Notes: generated by a model from the sequence alone, not told the origin. 19,656 nucleotides of DNA from an uncultured Collinsella sp. (GCA_958447915.1 CAUDCB010000021.1:1-19656), one strand, 5' to 3'; positions 7,310-14,866 are shown, counted from the stretch's first letter. Translations and numbers: made by a program.

Positions 7310-10210
7310 ATGACCCAGCCCCTGCCCTGGGAAAAGAACACCGCGGTACCCGTGCCGCCCGCGCCGGAACCCGTGCCGCTCGATGCGTACACCGCCCCCG
7401 CCGCGCCGGAGCCCGAGCTCGTTCCGCTCGACATCTACGACGCCCCGGCTCCGACGCCCAAACCCGCCAAGCCGCTCGTCGATATCGATAGCCTGAACCC
7501 CGCCCAGCGCGAGGCGGTCCTGACCACCGAGGGCCCGCTGCTGGTGCTCGCCGGCGCCGGTTCGGGCAAGACTCGCGTCTTGACCTTCCGCATCGCGCAT
7601 ATGCTTGGCGACCTGGGTGTTAAGCCCTGGCAGGTCTTGGCCATCACGTTTACCAACAAGGCCGCGGCCGAGATGCGCGAGCGTCTGGCAGCGCTCATCC
7701 CCAGCGGCACCCGCGGCATGTGGGTGTGCACCTTCCACGCCATGTGCGTGCGCATGCTGCGCGAGGACGCCGACCTGCTGGGCTACACCGGTCAGTTCAC
7801 CATCTACGATGATGACGACTCAAAGCGCATGGTGCGTGACATTATGCAGGCGCTCGGCATTGAACAAAAGCAGTTCCCCATCAACATGATCCGCAGCAAG
7901 ATCAGCTCGGCTAAAAACGCCATGATCGGGCCCGAGGACATGCTCAAATCCGCCGACAGCCCCAACGACAAAAAGGCCGCGCAGGTCTACCTAGAGCTGG
8001 AGCGCCGACTGCGCGCCGCCAACGCGATGGACTTTGACGACCTGCTCGTGCGCGCGCTCGAGCTGCTGCGCACCCGCCCCGAGGTGCTCGACAAGTACCA
8101 GGAGCGCTTCCGCTACATTAGCGTCGACGAGTATCAGGACACCAACCACGTCCAGTACGAGATCGCCAACCTGCTGGCCGCCAAGTACCAAAACCTCATG
8201 GTCGTGGGCGACGATGACCAGTCCATTTATAGCTGGCGTGGCGCCGACATCACCAATATCCTGGATTTTGAGAAGGACTTTAAAGACTGCAAGACCGTCA
8301 AGCTGGAGCAGAACTACCGCTCCACGGGTCATATCCTGAGCGCCGCCAACGCCGTGGTGCGCCATAACTCGCAGCGCAAGGACAAGCGCCTGTTTACGGC
8401 GGAGGGCGACGGCGAGAAGATCCAGGCCTTCCAGGCGAGCGACGAGCGCGACGAGGGCCGCTGGATTGCCGGCGAGATCGAAAAGCTGCATGCCAAGGGT
8501 ACGAGCTACGACGACATCGCTGTGTTCTATCGCACCAATGCCCAGTCGCGTATCCTCGAAGATATGTTCCTGCGCGCGGGCGTGCCCTACAAGATCGTGG
8601 GCGGCACGCGATTCTTCGACCGTGCCGAGATCCGCGACGTCATGGCCTATCTCAAGATGATCGTGAACCCGGCCGACGAGATGAGCGTCAAGCGCGTCAT
8701 CAACACGCCGCGTCGTGGCATCGGCTCCACCTCGATCCAAAAGATCGAGCAGCTGGCACGCGACAACCGTTGCTCGTTCTTCCAGGCTTGTGAGATCGCG
8801 TGCGCTGAGACGGGCATGTTTAGCGCCAAGGTACGCAACGGCCTGTCGAGCTTTGTGGCGCTGGTGCGCGAGGGTCGCCGCATGGACGGCGAGCTCAAGG
8901 ACGTTGTCGAGATGATCGTCGATAAGACGGGCCTTCTGCAGGCCTTCCGCGCCGAGGGCACCATGGAGTCCGAGAGCCGCGCCGAGAACATCCAGGAATT
9001 CCTGGGCGTCGCCGCCGAATTTGAGGAGACGCACGAGGATATCGAGGGTACACTCGAGAGCTTGGAAGAGCTGCGCGCGGCTGGCGTTGCCGATGTACCG
9101 GCCGGCGCCGAGTCCGAGCCCGTCGTGGTGAGCGCGCCTGCGCCCGAACCGGGGCCGTCTGCCCCGGCATCCTCGTTTGAGGCGCTCGTTGGCGCGCGTG
9201 ATGCCGCGGGTTCCAATCCGCTCGACAGCCTGACGGCCCCGGCGCTCTCGCCGCAGGATGCCCTGGCTGCCGCTATCGCGGGCAACGCCTATGCCGCGCC
9301 GACTGAGTTGCCGGCGGGTGCCGTACATGCCGACGAAATCGAGCGCACCTACGGTCCGCTCACCTGCAAGGCGCTGCCGGCACTCATGGAGTGGCTGGCC
9401 CTGCGCTCCGACTTGGATTCCCTGGCCGGCGAAACGCATGCCATCACCATGATGACCATCCACTCCGCCAAGGGCCTGGAGTTCCCCGCGGTGTTCGTGG
9501 CCGGCATGGAGGAGGGTATCTTCCCGCACGTGCACGACTTTGGCGGCAGCGATGATCCGGGCAAGCTCGAGGAGGAGCGCCGCCTGGCCTACGTCGCCAT
9601 CACGCGTGCCCGTAAGCGCCTGTTCTTGACTTACGCCGCTACGCGCCGCACCTACGGCTCGACCTCTGCCAACCCGCGCTCGCGCTTCCTCAACGAGATT
9701 CCGTTTGAGGATATCGAGTTTAGCGGTATCGGTTCTGCCGGTTTTGAGGGAACGGGCTGGGAGAAGCGCGGCGACCGTCACGGCACCTTTGGCTCGGGCA
9801 TGGGCTCGGATATGTATGGCGGCAAGGTGTTCGGTTCGCATACGCGTTCGACCGGCGGTTCCGGTTCGCGCGGCGGATCGAGCTTTGACGATTTCTTTGG
9901 CGGCAGCAGCTACGGGACCGAGCGCCATCGTGGGGTTTCGCCCGATGCCGGCCGTGTTGCCTCGACCTTTGGCTCGGGCGCGCCGCGAGCCAAAAAGCCC
10001 TCGTCCAAGGTGTCCCCGACGGTGGAGCGCAAGGTCGATCGCGCCAGCGCATCGCAGGACTTTGCCGCGGGCGATACCGTGAGCCATAAGACCTTTGGCG
10101 CGGGTACCGTGATCTCGGTCGCCGGAGACATGATCGAGGTCCAATTCGAAAAGACCGGCCAGACCAAAAAGCTGATGAAGGGCTTTGCGCCGATCGTCAA
10201 ACTGTCGTAG
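7310..10210 (+). CDS. pcrA: ATP-dependent DNA helicase PcrA/UvrD
   Basis: 966 residues. Superfamily 1A helicase motifs are complete: Q motif LNPAQREAV (62-70), Walker A GAGSGKT (82-88, Lys87), AITFTNKAAAEMRERL (111-126), TFHAMCVRML (141-150), Walker B VDEYQDT (272-278), GDDDQSIYSWRG (300-311), LEQNYRS (332-338), MTIHSAKGLEFP (715-726) and YVAITRARKRLFLTY (761-775). A C-terminal Tudor-like domain (about 918-964, GDTVSHKTFGAGTV) is typical of PcrA, where it contacts RNA polymerase. The enzyme unwinds DNA in repair and replication conflicts. Unusual parts are a Pro-rich N-terminal extension (about 1-57), an Ala/Pro-rich insertion in the 2B region (about 590-675) and a Gly/Ser-rich linker (about 805-915). 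ATG 7310 follows GAGGAG; the frame is open to 7226 but that part lies over the promoter. Confidence 0.95.
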   Translation: MTQPLPWEKNTAVPVPPAPEPVPLDAYTAPAAPEPELVPLDIYDAPAPTPKPAKPLVDIDSLNPAQREAVLTTEGPLLVLAGAGSGKTRVLTFRIAHMLGDLGVKPWQVLAITFTNKAAAEMRERLAALIPSGTRGMWVCTFHAMCVRMLREDADLLGYTGQFTIYDDDDSKRMVRDIMQALGIEQKQFPINMIRSKISSAKNAMIGPEDMLKSADSPNDKKAAQVYLELERRLRAANAMDFDDLLVRALELLRTRPEVLDKYQERFRYISVDEYQDTNHVQYEIANLLAAKYQNLMVVGDDDQSIYSWRGADITNILDFEKDFKDCKTVKLEQNYRSTGHILSAANAVVRHNSQRKDKRLFTAEGDGEKIQAFQASDERDEGRWIAGEIEKLHAKGTSYDDIAVFYRTNAQSRILEDMFLRAGVPYKIVGGTRFFDRAEIRDVMAYLKMIVNPADEMSVKRVINTPRRGIGSTSIQKIEQLARDNRCSFFQACEIACAETGMFSAKVRNGLSSFVALVREGRRMDGELKDVVEMIVDKTGLLQAFRAEGTMESESRAENIQEFLGVAAEFEETHEDIEGTLESLEELRAAGVADVPAGAESEPVVVSAPAPEPGPSAPASSFEALVGARDAAGSNPLDSLTAPALSPQDALAAAIAGNAYAAPTELPAGAVHADEIERTYGPLTCKALPALMEWLALRSDLDSLAGETHAITMMTIHSAKGLEFPAVFVAGMEEGIFPHVHDFGGSDDPGKLEEERRLAYVAITRARKRLFLTYAATRRTYGSTSANPRSRFLNEIPFEDIEFSGIGSAGFEGTGWEKRGDRHGTFGSGMGSDMYGGKVFGSHTRSTGGSGSRGGSSFDDFFGGSSYGTERHRGVSPDAGRVASTFGSGAPRAKKPSSKVSPTVERKVDRASASQDFAAGDTVSHKTFGAGTVISVAGDMIEVQFEKTGQTKKLMKGFAPIVKLS

Positions 10211-10217
10211 TCCCGGC

Positions 10218-10347
10218 GGACCTGGGCGGGCGTATGGGGCAACATTGCCTGCTCGGGCAGTCCTGCGCAAGACGGATGCCACATTAAGTGGCCTCCTTTG
10301 CGTGCGGAACTCGCGATCGATGTTGCCCTATACGCCCGCCCAGGTCC
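10218..10347. repeat. 130-nt element with 28-nt inverted ends, structured interior
   Basis: The arm 10218-10245 is complementary to 10320-10347 over 28 nt with a single G-U wobble (key core CCTGGGCGGGCG against CGCCCGCCCAGG). The 74-nt interior can form smaller hairpins: CTGC (10249-10252) with GCAG (10257-10260), and GCCAC (10278-10282) with GTGGC (10288-10292). It starts 7 nt after the pcrA stop and ends 16 nt before the terminator at 10364, so it would be the pcrA 3' UTR. No open frame, transposase or obvious target-site duplication is visible. It may be a MITE-like insertion, a structured 3' UTR or a small RNA. Confidence 0.8.
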
Positions 10348-10363
10348 TTAGATAACGTTGCTT

Positions 10364-10392
10364 GCGAACGTCGCTCTGCTCGTTCGCTTTTT
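10364..10392 (+). terminator. Intrinsic terminator of pcrA
   Basis: GCGAACG (10364-10370) pairs perfectly with CGTTCGC (10381-10387), followed directly by five T residues. Confidence 0.8.
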
Positions 10393-10426
10393 GATCTGGA
10401 GAGCCGGGTGGGCTGATGGATAGATA

Positions 10427-10470
10427 CAACAAGGGGCTCCCTCGTTGAAGAACGGGGGAGCCCCTTGTTG
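10427..10470 (-). terminator. Strong hairpin at the end of manA, probable terminator
   Basis: CAACAAGGGGCTCCC (10427-10441) is perfectly complementary to 10456-10470, and the loop itself can pair CGTT (10443-10446) with AACG (10451-10454). It lies 21 nt past the manA stop. The tail in the manA direction (TATCTATCC) is only moderately T-rich. On the plus strand the tail is GTTTTGG, so it may work both ways. Confidence 0.75.
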
Positions 10471-10491
10471 CGTTTTGGTTGTTGTTGCGAC

Positions 10492-11424
10492 CTAGAGGTG
10501 GCTGATGATCAGTTCCATATTGCCCTCGAGCTCGATTTTGTCCACGGTGCTCGGAGCCAGCAGGTGGCTTCCCTTGTGGACGGGGTCGCCGCAGATGGTG
10601 CCTTCGCCGTCGATGACCGACAGACACATGAAGGGCCAGCGCTGGTCGAGGGTCTTGCTGCCGTTAACGCGCACGCGATCGACGGTGTAGCAGGGGCAAG
10701 ATTCGAGCTCGGTCACGCCATCCACCTCGGGTGCGGCCACCGTGCCGTCGGTCGGAGCCTGAGCATCAAAGTTTATGCAGTCGAGGCTCTGCTCAATGTG
10801 CAGGGGACGCAGTTTGCCGTCGGTGCCGGGGCGGTCGTAATCGTACAGGCGATACGTCACGTCGCACGACTGCTGCGTTTCCAAAATGAGCGTGCCAGCT
10901 TTGATGGCGTGAACGGTACCGGAATCAATCTGGAAAAAGTCGCCCTTGTGGATTGGTACTACGTTGAGCATGTCGTCCCAGCGGCCGTCCTTGATCATCT
11001 GTGCGGCCTCGGTGCGGTCTTTAGCGCGCTGGCCGACGATGATCGTGGCACCGGGTTCGCAATCCAGCACGTACCAGCACTCGGTTTTACCCAGGCTGCC
11101 GTTCTCGTGCTTGGCGGCGTATTCGTCGTTGGGATGAATCTGGATCGAAAGGTCGTCCTTGGCGTCCAGAATCTTAATGAGCAGCGGGAACTCCTTGCCC
11201 TCGCAATTGCCAAAAAGCTCACGGTGCTCGGCCCACAGCCACGAAAGCGTGTGGCCTGTATACGGGCCCTCCGCAATCTGGCAGTCGCCGTTGGGATGGG
11301 CCGAGATGGCCCAGCACTCACCGATGGGACCCTCGGGAATGTCGTAGCCAAACACGGTCTCCAGCTGGCGGCCGCCCCAGATCTTCTCGTGGAAGATTGG
11401 CGTGAGTTTAATCAAATCGGACAT
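10492..11424 (-). CDS. manA: Mannose-6-phosphate isomerase, class I
   Basis: 310 residues, cupin-type zinc enzyme converting mannose 6-phosphate and fructose 6-phosphate. The short Gram-positive class I form is recognised by FHEKIWGGRQL at the N-terminus, QIHPND (95-100), GKTECWYVL (112-120) and DSGTVHAI (167-174). Gln95, His97, Glu115 and His172 are the expected zinc ligands. I chose the start at 11424 (MSDLIKLTP) because GGGAG lies 7 nt upstream and the sequence before it has no similarity to the family, although the frame is open to 11484. It lies 72 nt downstream of the GntR-type regulator on the same strand, so the two are probably one transcript and the regulator probably controls it. 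Confidence 0.95.
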   Translation of the reverse strand: MSDLIKLTPIFHEKIWGGRQLETVFGYDIPEGPIGECWAISAHPNGDCQIAEGPYTGHTLSWLWAEHRELFGNCEGKEFPLLIKILDAKDDLSIQIHPNDEYAAKHENGSLGKTECWYVLDCEPGATIIVGQRAKDRTEAAQMIKDGRWDDMLNVVPIHKGDFFQIDSGTVHAIKAGTLILETQQSCDVTYRLYDYDRPGTDGKLRPLHIEQSLDCINFDAQAPTDGTVAAPEVDGVTELESCPCYTVDRVRVNGSKTLDQRWPFMCLSVIDGEGTICGDPVHKGSHLLAPSTVDKIELEGNMELIISHL

Positions 11425-11496
11425 GTGCATACTCCCATAAGGTTGTGCGGGTGCCGCGTAGGACAGCTCAAAACGAGCACCCACCGGATTACAAAA

Positions 11497-12216
11497 CTAG
11501 GCCAGCGTTACGTTGTGCAGCTCAAAGCGGTCGCCTACGTTGTGCGAGACAGAATATTCAAACGCGGTGCCGCTATCCAAGAAGCCAATCTGGTTGAGTT
11601 CGAGCAGGGGAGAGCCGGGTTTAGTATCCAGGCGCTCAGCCTCTTCTTCAGTTGCCGCGACAGCGCGAATGGTACGGTGGAAACTTGAGATCTTGAGTCC
11701 GCACTGCTCGCGGATGAAGCTGTAGATCGATGCGTACAGGTCTTTTTTCTTAAGGCCCGGAATCAGCTCGAGGGGCATGTAGGTGTACTCGATAACGATG
11801 GGCTTCTCGTCGACCTGGCGCACGCGCACGATGTGATAGGCAAAGTCGTCCTCGGCAATTCCCAGCTGGGCAGCGACGTCTGCTGGCGGATTGACAATCG
11901 AGAAATCGTAGACCACCGAGGTCACCTTCTCCCCGCGGTGCTCATACGAAAAGCCCTGGGAGCGATCGTTCTTGCCCTGGAAAAACGCCTGGCCGGGAAG
12001 CCCCGCCGTGTCCTTAACGTAGGTGCCCGATCCGCGCCGGCTGGTAACAAGACCTTCATCGGTAATCTGCTCAATAGCACGTTTGACGGTGATTTTGGAA
12101 ACGCTATAGATCTCGCAGAACTCAACGACGGTGGGTAGCTTGTCGCCCGGTTTAAGAACGCCGTCCTCGATGCTTCGGCGGATATCCGCAGCTATCGCCT
12201 CATATTTGGGAATCAT
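11497..12216 (-). CDS. GntR-family transcriptional regulator, HutC/UTRA subfamily
   Basis: 239 residues. The N-terminal winged helix (1-about 70) has KYEAIAADIRRSIEDGVLKPGDKLPT, then SKITVKRAIEQITDEGLVTSRRGSGTYV, the classic GntR pattern. The UTRA ligand domain (about 90-235) shows AYHIVRVRQVDEKPIVIEYTYMP and GSPLLELNQIGFLDSGTAFEYS. Members of this subfamily sense sugar phosphates or small metabolites. Its position upstream of manA and divergent from a ROK sugar kinase suggests control of mannose/amino-sugar entry into glycolysis (inference). The start at 12216 has an excellent AAAGGAGG site; the longer frame to 12273 would cover the likely promoter. A direct repeat of AGTAT/GTAT around a run of seven A (12241-12257) is a possible promoter or autoregulatory site. 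Confidence 0.92.
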   Translation of the reverse strand: MIPKYEAIAADIRRSIEDGVLKPGDKLPTVVEFCEIYSVSKITVKRAIEQITDEGLVTSRRGSGTYVKDTAGLPGQAFFQGKNDRSQGFSYEHRGEKVTSVVYDFSIVNPPADVAAQLGIAEDDFAYHIVRVRQVDEKPIVIEYTYMPLELIPGLKKKDLYASIYSFIREQCGLKISSFHRTIRAVAATEEEAERLDTKPGSPLLELNQIGFLDSGTAFEYSVSHNVGDRFELHNVTLA

Positions 12217-12305
12217 GGAACCTCCTTTCCAGCTTGATTGAGTATAAAAAAAGTATAGTCCACGCCTAAGCATCCCTATTGCGTTTTTGAAAAGTTCGAG
12301 AAAGA

Positions 12306-12347
12306 TATAATTTAAAAACGCTTCTCTTTATCAACTAGAGCGCTCTA
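12306..12347 (+). promoter_or_regulatory. Possible -10 box and LacI-type palindromic operator
   Basis: TATAAT at 12306-12311 is a perfect -10 hexamer, but I find no -35 box at normal spacing. TAGAGCGCTCTA at 12336-12347 is a perfect 12-bp palindrome with a central CG, the shape of LacI/GalR-family operators. It lies about 25 nt past the -10 box, where a repressor would block elongation. No LacI-type regulator gene is in the window. The surrounding gap, 12217-12555, is AT-rich and contains no supportable gene. Confidence 0.45.
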
Positions 12348-12460
12348 AATGAATATGCATTCGAATAATGTGGTATTGAGCAAATTGATCGGCTCGAAGA
12401 TGGGGTTGGGCCGTTTTGCCGCCCAGCGAACCGAATCTCATGCCTTGCGTTTTCCCAGAT

Positions 12461-12505
12461 AAAACCTGCCAAAACAAACCTGTCCCTTTTTGGTAGGTTT
12501 TTGCC
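12461..12505. terminator. Terminator-like hairpin in the ROK kinase leader
   Basis: AAAACCTGCCAAAA (12461-12474) pairs with 12488-12501 over 14 bp with one G-U wobble, around a 13-nt loop, and ends in a T-run. It has A-tract and T-tract flanks, so it may act in both directions. It sits 54 nt before the ROK start codon. If the TATAAT at 12306 is active, this is a leader attenuator; otherwise it isolates the kinase from the divergent regulator. Confidence 0.55.
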
Positions 12506-12555
12506 TTGGGAGCGGTACCATACTGGCAATGTTTAAACGAGAAAGGTGGGCTCCC

Positions 12556-13509
12556 ATGGAACCTAAGCAGTACTACATCGGCATTGACGTCGGCGGCACT
12601 TCGGTTAAGGAGGGCCTGTTCGACGAGGATGGCAATCTGCTTGCCAAGGCCAGTGTGCCCACGCCTCCTATCGTTGACGCTGCGGGCTTTGCCGCGGTGA
12701 CCGAGGCCATCGACCAAGTGGTCGCCAAGGCACAGATTCCGCGCGCCTTTGTGGCGGGCATTGGCCTGGCCGTTCCGTGCCCCATCCCGGCTTCGGGCGA
12801 CGCCAAGGTCAAGGCCAACATTGCCATTAACCTGCCCGAGCTTAAGATCGCCATTCAGGAGCACTGCCCCGACGCGGTCGTTAAGTACGAAAACGATGCC
12901 AACGCCGCTGCCATGGGCGAGGCCTGGCTCGGTTCTGCCAAGGGCGTGCAGAACGTGGTGATGGTCACCATCGGTACCGGCGTGGGCGGTGGCGTTATCG
13001 TTAACGGCGACGTGGTATCGGGTGTTGTGGGCGCCGGCGGCGAGATTGGCCACATGTGCCTGAGCCCGGCCGAGGAGCGCACCTGTGGCTGTGGCGGCCA
13101 TGGCCACCTGGAGCAGTATTCCAGCGCCACCGGCGTGGTGAGCAACTACCTTGCCGAGTGCAAGAAGGCGGGCGTCGAGCCCATCGAGCTCACCGGCCCT
13201 TCCGATTCCAAGGACGTGTTCCAGGCTTGTCGCGAGGGCGACAAGCTCGCGCTGGCCGCGGCCGATACCATGGCCGACTATCTCGGCCGCGCACTGGCGC
13301 TTATTGCCAACGTGGTTGATCCCGAGATGTTCCTGATCGGCGGCGGCGCCTCCGCCTCGGCCGATGTCTACCTCGACAAGGTTCGCGAGCACTTTAAGCA
13401 GTACGCGCTTTCCGCCTCGCGCGAGACGCCCATTAAGGTCGCTTCGCTCGGAAACGACGCCGGCATCATCGGTGCCGCCTACGTAGCCCTGCGCGCCGCC
13501 GGCAAATAG
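12556..13509 (+). CDS. ROK-family sugar kinase, probable glucokinase
   Basis: 317 residues, actin-fold kinase. Visible motifs: phosphate-binding IGIDVGGTSVKEGL (8-21), catalytic ENDANAAAMGE (112-122, Asp114), TIGTGVGGG (138-146) and GGEIGHMCL (161-169). The ROK zinc site normally reads H...CxCGxxGCxE. Here it is His166, Cys177, Cys179 and then His184 where the third Cys is expected (CGCGGHGHLE). Glucose is the usual substrate of this size class, but mannose, fructose or N-acetyl sugars cannot be excluded. The divergent neighbours are manA and a GntR-type regulator. ATG 12556 follows AAAGGTGGG; the frame opens upstream to 12490 but overlaps the leader hairpin. CATACT at 12519-12524 could be its -10 box. 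Confidence 0.9.
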   Translation: MEPKQYYIGIDVGGTSVKEGLFDEDGNLLAKASVPTPPIVDAAGFAAVTEAIDQVVAKAQIPRAFVAGIGLAVPCPIPASGDAKVKANIAINLPELKIAIQEHCPDAVVKYENDANAAAMGEAWLGSAKGVQNVVMVTIGTGVGGGVIVNGDVVSGVVGAGGEIGHMCLSPAEERTCGCGGHGHLEQYSSATGVVSNYLAECKKAGVEPIELTGPSDSKDVFQACREGDKLALAAADTMADYLGRALALIANVVDPEMFLIGGGASASADVYLDKVREHFKQYALSASRETPIKVASLGNDAGIIGAAYVALRAAGK

Positions 13510-13511
13510 CT

Positions 13512-13582
13512 GGCGCAAGGGGGGCAGGTTAGTTTGCACCACATGGTGCGAAAGGGACAGACTTTGCCCCAGCGCCTGCCCC
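13512..13582. repeat. Branched hairpin after the ROK gene, with two alternative outer pairings
   Basis: TTTGCACC (13533-13540) pairs with GGTGCGAAA (13545-13553, one bulge). Outside it, GGGGCA (13521-13526) can pair with TGCCCC at 13565-13570, supported by GGCGC (13512-13516) with GCGCC (13572-13576). Alternatively GGGGCAGG pairs with CCTGCCCC (13575-13582). The two outer pairings exclude each other. It begins 3 nt after the stop. No strong T-tract follows. The word AAGGGACAG (13552-13560) recurs in inverted orientation in the leader hairpin loop (about 12480-12488), so related repeat material flanks the gene. Confidence 0.55.
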
Positions 13583-13674
13583 AATTTGTGCTGCGGCCCT
13601 TCCATCTCATAGGGTTCGGCATCAGCGTGCTACCATAGCTACGTCAAAGTACACATATCAAGTGGAGGAAACCC

Positions 13675-14598
13675 ATGGCAAACGTTCTTGTCTTTGGTCA
13701 CCAGAATCCCGATAACGACGCCATCATGAGCGCCGTCGTCCTGTCCCAGCTGCTCAACCAGGTTGAGTATGCCGGCAACACCTACGAGGCCTGCGCCCTT
13801 GGTCAGCTTCCGGCCGAGTCCGCCAAGCTGCTCGCCGACGCCGGCATCGCCGAGCCCCGCGTGATCGAGTCCGTCGAGGCCGGTCAGCTCGTCGTCCTCA
13901 CCGACCACAACGAGTCCGCCCAGTCCGTCGCCGGCCTTAAGGACGCCACGGTCTTTGGCGTCGTCGACCATCACCGCATCGGCGACTTCGAGACCGCCGG
14001 CCCGCTGCACTACATCTGCCTGCCTTGGGGCTCCAGCTGCACCATCGTCACCAAGCTCGCCGACGTGCTCGGCGTTGAGCTTTCCGACGTCCAGGCCAAG
14101 CTGCTGCTCTCGGCCATGATGACCGACACGCTCATGCTCAAGAGCCCCACCACCACCGATGTCGACCGCGCCGTCGCCGCCAAGCTCGGCGAGCAGGTGG
14201 GCGTCGACCCGGTCAAGTTTGGCATGGAGGTCTTCCTCACCCGTCCGTCCGGCTCCTTCACCGCAGCCGAGATGGTCGGCAACGACATCAAGATGTTCGA
14301 GCCCGCTGGCAAGAAGCTGCTCATCGGCCAGTACGAGACTGTCGACAAGAGCCGCGCTCTCGGCATGATCGACGAGATCCGTGAGGCCATGCGCGCCTAC
14401 GCCGCCGAGAAGGGTGCCGATGGCATCGTCCTGTGCATCACCGACATCATGGAGGAGGGCTCGCAGGTCCTGCTCGAGGGCGAGACCGAGGCTGCTCAGA
14501 AGGGCTTGGGCATTGCCGACGAGCACGACGGCGTCTGGATGCCGGGCGTCCTCTCCCGTAAGAAGCAGGTCGCTGCCCCCATCATGGCCGCCTGCTAG
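13675..14598 (+). CDS. ppaC: Manganese-dependent inorganic pyrophosphatase (family II, DHH superfamily)
   Basis: 307 residues, the compact form without CBS/DRTGG regulatory domains. It hydrolyses pyrophosphate to drive biosynthetic reactions. The metal site is complete: GHQNPDND (8-15, His9, Asp13, Asp15), TDHNE (Asp77), DHHR (98-101, His99) and Asp151 in MTDTLML. The C-terminal SRKKQV motif of the substrate-binding domain is present. ATG 13675 follows GTGGAGG. It is monocistronic, with a strong terminator behind it. TACCATAG at 13631-13638 may include the -10 box. Confidence 0.97.
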   Translation: MANVLVFGHQNPDNDAIMSAVVLSQLLNQVEYAGNTYEACALGQLPAESAKLLADAGIAEPRVIESVEAGQLVVLTDHNESAQSVAGLKDATVFGVVDHHRIGDFETAGPLHYICLPWGSSCTIVTKLADVLGVELSDVQAKLLLSAMMTDTLMLKSPTTTDVDRAVAAKLGEQVGVDPVKFGMEVFLTRPSGSFTAAEMVGNDIKMFEPAGKKLLIGQYETVDKSRALGMIDEIREAMRAYAAEKGADGIVLCITDIMEEGSQVLLEGETEAAQKGLGIADEHDGVWMPGVLSRKKQVAAPIMAAC

Positions 14599-14618
14599 GT
14601 TCTTTTGACCTAACACCG

Positions 14619-14658
14619 ACGACCGGATCGCGGACGCCCCGCGCTCCGGTCGTTTTTT
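14619..14658 (+). terminator. Intrinsic terminator of ppaC
   Basis: ACGACCGGA (14619-14627) pairs with TCCGGTCGT (14645-14653), with an inner CGCGG/CCGCG stem (14629-14633, 14639-14643), followed by six T residues. A smaller TAGGT/ACCTA hairpin overlaps the stop codon (14596-14612). Confidence 0.92.
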
Positions 14659-14797
14659 GTGCACGGCGCTGCGTCGTCTCTTGGACAGGCGTGTCCGCGC
14701 CGTTGAGCAAATAATGTTCAACCTGTGGTTCCGCTTTTCGGCCACGCCTGCGTGCTTGTCGTGCAGGGTAGGCTAGATGCAAGCGTAATACGTTAGA
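14659..14797 (+). promoter_or_regulatory. nhaA leader, upstream part: promoter and possible aptamer or antiterminator
   Basis: This 139-nt stretch between the ppaC terminator and the leader terminator has no open frame I can support. TTGTCG (14756-14761) followed by TAGGCTAGAT (14770-14778 region) hints at a promoter but the spacing is poor. GTTGA and TCAAC form a short inverted repeat near 14702-14722. If transcription starts in the first half, an RNA sensor would fit here; if it starts near 14785, it would not. I cannot fold it into a known riboswitch class by eye. Confidence 0.35.
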
Positions 14798-14833
14798 GCG
14801 CGGCGCCGCCACTTGGGCGGGCCGTGCTTTTTT
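14798..14833 (+). terminator. Intrinsic terminator inside the nhaA leader (candidate attenuator)
   Basis: GCGCGGC (14798-14804) pairs with GCCGTGC (14821-14827), and CCGCC (14806-14810) pairs with GGCGG (14816-14820), giving 12 bp with one bulged G and one G-U pair, followed directly by six T residues. It ends 33 nt before the nhaA ATG. A second small hairpin, ACGGGA (14837-14842) with TCCCGT (14847-14852), sits right before the Shine-Dalgarno site. ppaC already has its own terminator, so this one is probably regulatory. Confidence 0.8.
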
Positions 14834-14866
14834 AAGACGGGAGCCATCCCGTGAAAGGAGCCGCCC

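Noticed and set aside
7991..10282. 763-residue open frame on the minus strand over pcrA
   Set aside because: It is antisense to a protein with every helicase motif intact. Long antisense frames are expected in GC-rich genes; the translation shows no domain and no ribosome site.
10218..10347. Insertion sequence
   Set aside because: The inverted ends look like a transposon, but there is no room for a transposase and I see no target duplication; at most a miniature element.
12331..13605. 424-residue minus-strand frame over the ROK gene
   Set aside because: Shadow of the ROK gene, also covering the leader hairpin and operator-like palindrome.
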